From Dillenia suffruticosa (Eukaryota > Streptophyta > Magnoliopsida > Dilleniales > Dilleniaceae): a stretch of 64,000 nt of DNA. A program made the position numbers and the translations under genes. Of the stretch, positions 18,501 through 28,639 are shown piece by piece (position 1 is the stretch's first letter; the number at the start of each line of letters is the position of its first letter). Under the pieces are notes generated by a model, which was not told the origin of the DNA, made no database searches, and saw only the letters and a program-made list of their open reading frames with translations. The stretch covers positions 2,986,001 through 3,050,000 of the forward strand of contig JAVTVX010000005.1 in assembly GCA_033439265.1 (NCBI GenBank), written 5' to 3'.

Positions 18501-20700
18501 TAATGTGGCGTCTTAAAGTGCAGTATGTATCTTATTAAGTATATTGATTCGAGGCATTATCTACTTAAATGACACCAGTTCAGTAAATACCAGAAATGAA
18601 CAATTAATAGAAGCTAAGTTTTAAGTTTGTGGCAATGGTAAAGGACCACACTTGCAAGGCAGGATAAATATATAGACATGCACACAAAGAAAAACAAAAA
18701 CAAGAAACAAAGAAAGCACATTTCCAATTGAGGACAAGCAAAATTCAGAAGTATCTACCGGAATACATGTCTATATGATTATATGGGCATAAAGAAAAAA
18801 CAGAGTGCCCAACAGTATGATGTCTGCAGGCTAGCTAGAAAGAGAACAATGACAGAAATGCGTGATATAGACATGGAGAATGGAGATACTATCGTCTATG
18901 AAACTACAAATAGGGATGGCAATTGAGCATGGGGGTCAACAAATCCCAAATTCCATGAAGGTTTGAATGTTGGAGGCAGAATGAAGAACAGATAAACTGA
19001 AATACCTAAATTCATTTTTCTAAAAGGTTTACTTTCCATCTCTCCTAACAGTATATATTACATATGATAATTTTAACACAAGAAAAACCACACGTATGTA
19101 TAATAAATCCCACAGTTGAATTGAAAGCAAAATTGATCAAATAATTAACTAGATGAAATACAAAAACGTTACTAAACTCTTATGCAACAAATAAATAATT
19201 CACAAACTTCAAAATATGAACATACAAAATGTTGTTTAAAAAAGAGTTAGCAATAGCACATAATTGGACTGGGGTCAACATCCAGATTATCCAAGTACTG
19301 TAATAGTCCGTCGCTTTGCCGTCCCCACCTGTTGCTGCATGTCCTACTAAACTAAGAGAATGAAAAGAAGAATAACAATAAGAGAAGGAATGCAAAAACC
19401 TCTGACAATAGGCGTGCAACTCCCAAAAGTTGCTCCAAGAAATTATATTTTCCACTGTCGCATTTTTTCTTCTTCAAACTGCAACCATATGTAAAATCTT
19501 ATAAGCTTGAAATGCATTTACATGAAACAACATTTCTAGAAATATATTGCATATACTTTCACACTTGTACAAGTTATCAAGGAAAGAGACTTGACTGCAA
19601 TCTCGAAGGGAACGTAATTCTAAATACAGATATATTACATCTAAAGTGAACAAAACCCAAATTTATCACAACAGTTTATATCTGGAACATGATCTGCTAG
19701 CTGCTATTTCTTCCTCCAAAGACCCTTAAGCAAGTTCTCACAGATGTCGTAAACCTAAAAGCTTTGTAGGAAGAATGGTTCCAAATTTCCTTCAATTGTC
19801 AAAAGAAAAATATAATAACCAATAAAAAGTATGGTCCAGGCCAAGTACAAGTGAAGAATACAAATATTTTTAAGAACTTCAAAGATTCACAGTGAAACTT
19901 GTCAGAGCCACACTAATCAACATGTATAGCATTTATTTTGAGATATTTATCCACCGAAGTGAAATCAATCTTGAACATCTTGGCTTTCAGTAGGGAAGGA
20001 AAATGAAACCCTCATCATTTTAATGTATAAATTCGCATTTGGTGTTTTCAATCTAGGCTAGCAGATTAAGTACTAATCCTGATGAGTGCCTGAAGCCAGG
20101 CTTCAATCTATCACTCAATCCTATCAAAATGACAAACAGGTTGGCCCACATCCAATCCTATGCACAATACAATCCAAGTGAAGAGGACACGGATGAATTA
20201 ATTTGTAGCCGCTTTAGAATTCAAGTCTAAAACTTCAATCACTTAAAAGAATATCCCAACAAAGACACCAATTTTACTGAAGACCTTTGACCAGATGATA
20301 AAATGAGCGTGTCATTTAAACACAATTTAGGGGATTACCTCTCTAAAAGATGCACCTTCTGCTTAGGTTTCTTCCCACTGATCACCAAAAAGCATGAATC
20401 TAAAATCTCCTCCAAATGGGCTGACAACAGTAGTTTCAAATCCCTTCTTACCTAAAATCACAACCCAAGTCTAATAAACTCAAAAATAAATAAATAAATT
20501 CATTGAAAAAAATTATGATGTGAATAAAGCATATGAAAAGTTAAGGGGAAAAAAACCTTCAAAAGATACTGAAAATAAGAGGAACGCCTATGCTGATTCT
20601 TGTTTTTGTACACAATTCTTTCAAGAATCCCAACTTCTGATTGAAGCTGAGGAATAAAAGATTTCAACCTCTCCTCGATAACTTCAGCCTCAGAAGCCAT
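15553..20700 (-). CDS. NEPRO-like (DUF4477/Nepro_N) nucleolar protein, 8 exons, 405 aa
   Basis: Exons: 20700-20557, 20451-20339, 19478-19400, 18370-18342, 17484-17391, 16771-16682, 16505-16316, 16031-15553. All junctions are GT-AG and stay in phase for 406 codons including the stop. The N-terminus is MASEAEVIEERLKSFIPQLQ and continues into YKNKNQHRRSSYFQYLLKVRRD, the hallmark of plant proteins with the Nepro_N domain; VFREYYPRNEE lies in the middle. Residues from about 247 on are acidic and low in complexity, with an imperfect repeat of DLHGED...K..DD...RTED, then a basic tail. Animal NEPRO is a nucleolar protein linked to RNase P/MRP; a role in rRNA processing here is inferred. A leader intron (about 20886-20717) and a telo-box lie upstream. 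The gene is free of lesions, unlike its neighbour. Confidence 0.75.
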
Positions 20701-20930
20701 AATTACAATTCAACCTGAACAAAAATTTTCCAAGGGGGGATCACACCCAATTGCCCAAACCAGGGGAAAAAAAGCCCAATTACAACAATAAGACGCAAAT
20801 CACATAATCAATATCATATTTTCCACCAAAACAATTAAGAGTACAGCTTATAAACCTCGTATATTCTAGGAAAAAGATAAATACCTGTCGAAAAACTCAT
20901 TGAGTTTGAGAAATTAGGGTTTTAAAAGGG
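20701..20930 (-). promoter_or_regulatory. 5' leader with intron and telo-box of the NEPRO-like gene
   Basis: On the minus strand the telo-box AAAACCCTAA lies at 20923-20914, followed by a leader with donor CGACAG/GTATTT (about 20886) and acceptor TGTTCAG/GTTGAA (about 20716), 16 bases before the ATG. Telo-boxes are enriched near transcription starts of plant ribosome-biogenesis genes, which fits a nucleolar product. Confidence 0.55.
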
Positions 20931-21473
20931 ATTTTTTTTTGGGGGGGTTTTGTTTCGAAATGACCCGTAATGAAAATGAAATGAGAAAACGGGTTTACAC
21001 CTAACCGGGTACAAACAGCTTTTAAACATTTTGTATTCAGTAACTTACCCTCAACTTTGAAAACTTACGATCAATGTTATCAGAACTATACCGTACATTG
21101 ACCCATGCAATTCAAAATTATGGTTGAACAGATTGAACCGTGGATCAATATGGTTGAACTACTAGTTTTTTAATAATAATTTAAAATATATATAATTAAT
21201 AATTTAAAATAAATATATATTAATTCCATATTTTCATATAAAAATTTAAAAATGAAATTTTAATAAATATAAAATCAACAATTATTCATAAAATTCATAT
21301 TAATAAGTAAAAACAAAACAACTAAATTATAAAATCATACAAAATATAAACTAAAATCATAACATTCAAAATTTGATAGTCTCATTATCTCATAAAAATT
21401 AAAGAAATAATCTTAAAAGTCTGAATATTTCAAATCAAACTTCATACAATTAGTTGAGAAAAAGGAAACATGG

Positions 21474-21875
21474 TGTTATGACAGGAAATACAGCAGGACA
21501 CGTGGCTGATGACATGGTGCCAAGTGAGCATGATGTGCTGGCTCCCAAGATGCTGCAGGTTTACAACAGCAGAAAGAAGAAGGAAAATGTGAATGCTGAT
21601 GTGGTGTAACAACCAACCGCAAGAAGAATCTAAGGGGTTAGAGGGTGTTGGGTGATTATAAATGTAATGGTGGGAATAAGAGAAGAGAGGAAAAAGCAAA
21701 ATTATCAGTGTATTACGGCTCAGGCTGGGCAGTCTTGCTTTGTTGCAGACTGAATACCTTCTGCAATTTTCAGACTTGAGTTCATCAATGAAAGAAAGCA
21801 CATAGTGCTCTATCCTTCAAGATAAATTCTCTTTACTGCTTAATTTCTTTTCAAATCCAAATTTTGTGCTTAACA
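21474..21875 (+). repeat. Solo LTR, 402 bp
   Basis: It begins TGTTATGACAGG and ends GTGCTTAACA (TGTTA/TAACA inverted tips), flanked by a perfect 5-bp duplication CATGG at 21469-21473 and 21876-21880. No internal retroelement sequence is present. A TATA-like GATTATAAATG lies within. The minus-strand open frame across it (21442-21801) is not a gene. Confidence 0.75.
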
Positions 21876-22622
21876 CATGGGCAACATAATTGTTGTTAAA
21901 ACAAAGCGCTGCTTACTCTAAGTGGTGGGGAACATGTAGTAGTCAGAAGTCAGAACCTGCTCAGGGGCAGAGGCATCTCTTTTCTGATCAGCAGGTTCAT
22001 TCTTTTGAAACAAAGCCTTGCTTACTCAAAGTGATCGGGAAGGCCACAATTAAGTAATGAAACCTACTGCAATATATAAAGTTTGATTCTAGACCACCCC
22101 ACATGGTATCATTCTTTTGAAACATCAAAATTGTACATATAGAAATTTTGTGCGATAAAGACCGAGTCAAGTCCATCAATGTCCATTCTCTGCACTCTCT
22201 ATGTTTAGTACCACTACTCTATCTAATTCTATGACTATCTTTCTGGATAAATGACTAAATTCAACATCTCAATCAACTTTTCAAATTGGTCACTCAAGTT
22301 AATCAAATCTTTAATGAGAGTCAATGGCAAGCATAAAGGCATAGGGTAGAGCAAAAGCAGCACTGCCACAATCAAATAGTTGTCATGCCACCAAAACTAA
22401 TCTAATAAACTATAGAAATTGAATGTCTGCAGTTTATTGTTTACCACAAATCCTCCATGGCTCAAATAACAACAGAAGTAACAGGCTCAAATTAACAATT
22501 TTAGAAAACCATATAAATGACAGAAATAACAGAAATTAAAAAAACTACAGAAATAGCCACAGAAATTAACAACATCTAAGTCACTTGATTTGCCTTAAAA
22601 ACAATAGCCAAAGGATTCCACA

Positions 22623-23100
22623 TTGCAGAGACCAGAGAGAGAAAGAGAGAGAGACGAACTTGTAGAACAAATCACGAATGTAGAACCTAAGAGAAAGACA
22701 GACGATCACCTGCAATTGCACAAATTGGAACTAATTAGGCAAATTAGGTCAGAAGGAGAATCGTGCGCGAGAGAGAGACAGAGATTTGAGATTATTATTT
22801 CAAAACCCTAAAAATTAAAATCCAAATCTAACTAGGTTGAACTTGAAAAAAAAATCAGGGAATCACACTAGAGAGAGAGAGAGAGAGATAGAGAATGAGA
22901 TCTTTACCTTAGGTCAGAAATTTGCAGCCAACGAAGAGATGGAGAATCGGCGAAAGCGAGAGAGAGCAAGCGAGAGCGACAACAAGGAGAGATGGGTGTC
23001 TCCGTCCGACAGCAAGCGAGAGGGAGAGCGAAGTTGAGAGGGAGAGCGACGAGAGCGAGAGCGAGAGCGAGAGAGAGAATGTTTTTTGAGAGACTAAAGG
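22623..23100. repeat. GA/CT-rich simple-repeat block
   Basis: Compound GAGAGA and GCGAGA repeats. On the minus strand a CT-rich stretch ends in a donor-like CTGACCTAAG/GTAAAG (about 22910), reminiscent of a non-coding first exon, but no coding exon follows. All open frames here come from the repeat. Confidence 0.6.
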
Positions 23101-23181
23101 TGAACCCAAAAAAAAAAAAAAAACCTACGGTTATTTTAATCCGCGGGTCACTTGGATCAAGGTTCAACTGCGTTTACTATT

Positions 23182-23660
23182 ATGAATCTCACGTCCGAAC
23201 CAAAAAAATTATAAAATAATACTTAAATCTAATAGACCCTCTTATCTAACAGATAAATTTTTTAAGTTAAATTCTCTTATTGAATTTGAATCCATCACTT
23301 GAGTCCATAATAAACTGATATTAGAGTTTCTGATCTAACAAGAAAAAGTGCTACCTAAAAAAGGACTACCTGGTGCTAAAGTAAGAGTCATCCAAAATAA
23401 AAAAGGGTTATCTGGTATCAAAATGAGAGTCGTTTAAAGAGGAAAAAGGCTACTTGACAGAGTGAAGCAGTCTAGAGTGAGAGCCGTTCGTGGATATCCG
23501 GTTTCTTAAGAGGAGAGTAATGTTACGAATTTCATATCAGATCCCAAAAAAATCATAAAATAGTACTTAAATCTAATAGATTTTCTCACCAAACAGATCG
23601 ATCTTTTGGGATCAATTCTCATATTGGGTTTGACTCCATCAATTGGGTCTGTGATATTTA
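23182..23660. repeat. Degenerate direct repeats, about 130 bp each
   Basis: Two related segments, about 23182-23312 and 23529-23660. They share GAATYTCA, the block AAAAAAATYATAAAATARTA, CTTAAATCTAATAGA and a TTGRRTYTGAATCCATCA-like stretch, separated by about 215 bp. Possibly remnants of LTRs or of a tandem duplication. Confidence 0.5.
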
Positions 23661-25009
23661 TCTGCACTTTTCACGATTCAATACATAGACGGTTTTTTAA
23701 CTTTACCGAACCGTGCAAGGTTGTAGAGAAGGGTTGAATCGATCCGACCGGTAGATCGGTCCAATTCTGATAACACTGCTTACGATTCAACACCTTCCGT
23801 TCATTTTCTATTACATTTTTTATTTAAAATCATATGCATCTTTCGTGACTAGGGATGTCAATTTCAATTCGATAAATATTTGAAAATTTTGATATGATAA
23901 ATCAGATTTTTTCCTAAAAAATGGGGTTACGATTAGATTAAAGTCGGATTTTAATATTAAAGTAGTCGTATCAAGTTATAAATATTAAAATAGGTCGGTT
24001 TAATATATGATCGATTCAGTTTTTTAAAGATATGTAGTATGTTGGGTCGGATCGGATTTTTAAAAAAATCCGTAAGTTAACTATGATTTTTTATTTTTTA
24101 AATCGAGTCGGGTTAGTGTCGGATGTGAATAGTATTGTTAAAATTTAAAGTCGAATATGATATTAATTTGACCTAAATCATAATTAATCTATTACCACCA
24201 CTATTCATTATTTTTATAAACTATTTACAAATAAAGATAAGCTAAAAATATTTTTAACATGGAATGTTCTAATTTTAAGACTTTTGTTTAATTTTAAAAT
24301 GAAAATTTAAAGTGATAAAATATCATATTTATTCCCATAAAATTTGTATTTTCAAAATATCATTGTCGTCGTCATCATCATCACCATCATTATTTATTAT
24401 TGTTGATATATTATTATTCAAAATTGTAGACTTGATATTATTTAAAAATTAATTTAAAAAGCCCCTTTATTAGTTTACTTTAAAATTTCATTTTAAAATT
24501 AAATAAATATTATCAATATTAGAACATCCCATTTTGAAAAAAAAAACATTTATCCTTATTAATAAATAGTTTATAAAAGTCACGAGAGAGATGTATTTAA
24601 TCTTAAACAGAACATATAACCGACAATGGATGTAAGGGGTTGAAAATTAAATATATATTATTAATATTAGAACATCCCGTCCCATTAAAAAAAAAATTAA
24701 ACATTTGTCCATATTCGTAAATAGTTCATAAAAGTTGAGGAGGGTTTATCTATATTTTTTTGTTCATTAATAGATATATAAATTTTTTCGATTAATTTGA
24801 TTCAAATAATATAAGATCTATTAAGAGGTTGATTCTATTAAATCTTTTTTCTCTATTATTAAAACTCAAACTCAAAAATGCATATATAATAAATAACGGA
24901 ATTAAAGCGTAGGTTTCAAAATTAAGGGAAAAATATTAATAAAAAAAAGTTGGGGATTATTTACACATTTCTAAGAAGAAAAAAAGTCTAAGAAGAAAAA
25001 AAGACTGAG

Positions 25010-25473
25010 TGCCCGTTTGACAGGGCTTTTTTTGACTTATTTTCTTCTTATAAAGTTAAGTAAAAATTAATTACTTTTTAAAAAAAGTTTAAAGTTATTT
25101 GATATTTTTACTTTTGAAATAAAGTAATTAATTTTTTTTTACTTTTTATTTTAAAGTAAAGTTAAAAGTTAAAAATTAATGAATATATTTAAAATTTTGT
25201 ATCATTTAAATGAGGATATTAATGAAATAAAAATAATTATGTGAGAATATAAATAAATTAAAAAAATATAAATTTTTAGAAAAGCTGGAGTATTAAAAAA
25301 AAAGAGAAGTAAAAACTCATCCAATAAGTTTTTACTAAAAAGCTACTTTTCAATTTTTTTTTCAAAAAAAAAAGAGCTCTTTTTTTTTAAAGAGTTTTTC
25401 AAAAATCTCATTTAGTAGACTTTCTCTTTATAAGGAGAAGAGAAGTCAAAAAAAAACTTTGCTAAACAAGCAC
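25010..25473. mobile_element. MITE with about 47-bp terminal inverted repeats
   Basis: The left end TGCCCGTTTGACAGGGCTTT and the inward-read right end TGCTTGTTTAGCAAAGTTTT both continue through TTTTTGACTT to CTTATAAAG. Outside lie CTGAG (left) and CCGAG (right), a possible imperfect 5-bp target duplication. The interior is AT-rich and non-coding. Superfamily not assigned. Confidence 0.65.
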
Positions 25474-27152
25474 CGAGTTTGGTATGATATGAATTTGATA
25501 TCTAACTAAATATAAACCATCACAGTTGTGTAATATAAATTAAAAAAATAGTGATGTTTTTATCCAAAATACTGCTTAAATTAGCACGATTAAAAACAAA
25601 AAGAGGGAGAGAAAGGAATACATTGAAGTAGATGTGTAGTGCGCAAAGGAAGCCTAAAGGTGAAAACGAGAGCTACGTGCTAGAACGGCAACGACCAATG
25701 GTGACGATGTTCACCAAGAGTTAGAGACAGTCACTCTAGTAAACCATGGCTGCAGGTGTCAAGGAAATTGAAAACCAAGAAAATTCTGGCAATGTTGGCT
25801 CCGAGGAGTTGGAGAGAGCAATGATCAATTCAAAGTTGAAAATGTGGTGCCTTTTAAAATAGATGAATAAGATCAAACGAAATTCAACAATAGAGATGTT
25901 TGTAATATTCAAGAAAAGACAATCTATAGTTGAAATAACTAAATCCCAAGGGAACAAAGATAAAATCTGGATATCAGTAATGAAACTAAAAAAAAAAAAC
26001 TATGGTTTTAAAAGACAAACCGACAAAATTATTAAAAGTTGATAGTATTAAAATCTTTAAAAATTGATATTATTATTTATAAGAGTAGAGTGTTGGAATT
26101 AAGATTATAAATGTTTAAAATTTTTAAGAATTTTATGAATTTTGATTGAAAATAAAGCAACTTTAGTGGTCATATCAAATTGTTGTCATCGACATAGTTA
26201 TAGAAAATTACAAATAACATATAAAATTAAAATAAATCTAATTACTTCAGATAAATTTAACAATCAAAATGAAAGCAAAGTGGATCACCGAGAATCAAAA
26301 TTGTGATGTATAATTGTGTAATGCAAGCGTCAATGAGCTTCGGCTCTAATAGGATCTTCTCTTTCCCCTCATATAATAGTCTCGAATTCGAATCACAGTA
26401 TAAAAAAAATATAATGCAAGCATTCTGGCTTTCATTTTCTTGTTTTCATTTTTTATAAATGCAAACTTGGATCGTCATTTTGATGAAATTTTTACGCTTG
26501 TCGCTCTCATTAGGATGTGTATCAACAAGAGTTGCTAAACATCATAAAAACTCAATCAAAAAGGAATCCTACCGAACCATATTTTGTTAATCATAGTATG
26601 CTATCAGTTCCATTTGTAAACTATAAGGAATGACATTATTGCGCATAATCATATGACCAAAAACCTCAAATTCAACAAGAAGGAATCATACAAACTTGAA
26701 AAAGTTGAAAGCACATTTTTTTAATGATGAAAGTTTGGTAGCAACCCTACTACCTTCCCAATGTTAGCACCAACCCCATATCCAAAATTGTTTATGCAAG
26801 TTCTTGCTAGGTGGGTTCAAGCCTGCCTCTCCACCTATAGACTCCCCTCGTTTTAGGGCATCAATGAGCCGCCCACTATGAAGAAAGTTTATTGGGTATA
26901 ATTAAGATATTAGCATAATAATAACTTTTGTCACTTTTATAAAAATATTTAGTTTTTATATGCAAAAATCTGTATTTCTTAAAAAAAAAAAAAAAAGAAG
27001 CAAATTGAACCAAATAAAAATATTTAAACGGCGCCTAGAACCATTAACTTAATACAAAGTGGTTAGCCTTTTGTTGATTTATTTAATAAGGTTGGTAGGA
27101 CTTGTTATTCAATTTGGGGGGCCAATAAGGTTGGTAGGACTTGTTATTCAAT

Positions 27153-27239
27153 ATTCTTAAGAGAACAATCTAGTGGTATAAATGTCCCACTCCTAACCTA
27201 ATGATTTCAGATTCAAATTTTTTTACAATAAAAAAAGAG
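27153..27239 (+). mobile_element. Short SINE-like insertion
   Basis: An 87-bp insert with an A-box-like TAGTGGTATAAATG, a B-box-like GATTTCAGATTCAAAT and an A-rich 3' end (ACAATAAAAAAAG), flanked by 12-bp direct repeats TTGTTATTCAAT (27141-27152) and TTGTTATTTAAT (27240-27251). A 39-bp tandem duplication (unit starts 27085 and 27124) lies just left. Short for a SINE, so it may be truncated. Confidence 0.45.
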
Positions 27240-28639
27240 TTGTTATTTAATTTGGGGGGCCATGACCAAGGCAATTCTTCAAAGAAAAAATATTTGCAAG
27301 AGGAGAAATGAGAGAAAAAGGGCAGAGAAAGTGACTCAACAAATGCATATTTGATAAGCTATGAGGAGTTTTAGGGCTTCGTCGGCAACTAAAATTCTAA
27401 AATCTTGTTGGGTTGGAATTGATTTCTTTTTTTTTTTTGTTATTTATTATCGATATTTAGAACTATATTTAGATTAATCCGATTTAAAAATCTATAAATC
27501 TTTAATTTGAAGATGACACTTTTATCATAATATTTTTTATTTTTAAATTTTAAATCCATCACTTGATTAAGTAATTTATCACTGTATTTTGGTAAACTAA
27601 CCGTGGGTTGGCGGATTGCAATTGATTTCAATGTCACCGGTTGTCATGATGAGTAAATTGAACTGTCTTGAGAAGAAAGATACAAGTAGGAGATGGGCGA
27701 TGGAGCCAAGGGATTTCAAAGAATCTCACCGGTTGGGCACCATTTACTTTCAAACATCTTTGTCGATAGAAAGCATGTTTGAAACAATGGAGGGCCCTCT
27801 GCGTAATGATGGTCTGGTAATGTTGAAAGGAGAAGTATGTCCTTTCCTTTATTATAGTGCAGATAAGGTTAAAAGTTATGATTTAATAGGAAATATATTA
27901 AATTTTTTAATTAAAATTTAAATTTGAAAGAAATAAATTATATTATAAGAGTTTTTTCTTTATAAAGAATTTAACAGTAATTCGACGTAAATTAATTAAA
28001 ACCGGCAAAAAGAGGAGTATGGGGTCAAATTTTAAATACAAATTGTAATAATGGGATTTTTTTAAATCTTTTCCTCACACTTTAATTGAGCTGCACTCCT
28101 TAAAACTTGAGCCCTATGTTTTTGGTCCTTTCCTTTGTAAGACAGTTCCCATTGATTTGAGTTCTTGAAAAAGATTAACATGCTATTTTTTGAGTGACTT
28201 TAGTATTCTTTAAGTACTCATTTTTATTTTTTTGAATAATTATAAAAAATGTATAATTATTTAATATTTTTAATTTGTAATTATGGGATATAAATAATTA
28301 CTATTAAAATTAAATATTTTAATAAAACAAAATAATGATGCTAAATGGACTTTTTTCGCTTTTCCAACTACAAAAAAGGAAAATGAAGGGAAAATTCATT
28401 TACCTTCCCTTAGAAGCAACTGGGAAGACGAAAAGTAAGGCTTTAGGTGGACTGGAAGTCTTCAACAACATTCAAGCCCTAAAATTTTTCTAATTCTATT
28501 TTTTCAACCCAATTGGGTCGAAGAAGAAATTTATGGGCCATTGCTTCCTTTATTCCCTAAGGCAGAGCCTCACTTCTGTTGATCTGGATCCACCAATCAG
28601 TGCTTCACATTTTTTTTTGATTGTTTATGCATTTTGATA

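Larger units (their letters stand above)
21072..23778. mobile_element. hAT-like non-autonomous DNA transposon, 2.7 kb
   Basis: The ends are inverted: CAATGTTATCAGAACT on the left and, read inward from the right, CAGTGTTATCAGAATT; similarity fades after about 22 bases. An 8-bp target duplication CTTACGAT flanks it exactly (21064-21071 and 23779-23786). The 8-bp duplication and CARTG ends are hAT-like. I see no transposase. The interior holds a solo LTR (21474-21875), a GA-rich block and degenerate direct repeats near the right end. Confidence 0.7.
23787..28600. other. Gene-free AT-rich region with small element remnants
   Basis: No coding gene recognised. It contains three related segments of about 90 bp around 24205-24290 (inverted), 24495-24590 and 24640-24740 (shared TATTAGAACATCCC and AATAGTTTATAAAAGT), a MITE (25010-25473) and a SINE-like insert (27153-27239). 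Minor open frames (25736-25957, 27616-27921) match nothing known to me. Confidence 0.5.

Noticed and set aside
22837-23219. Overlapping Arg/Glu- and Ser/Leu-rich frames on both strands
   Set aside because: Generated by the GA/CT simple repeat.
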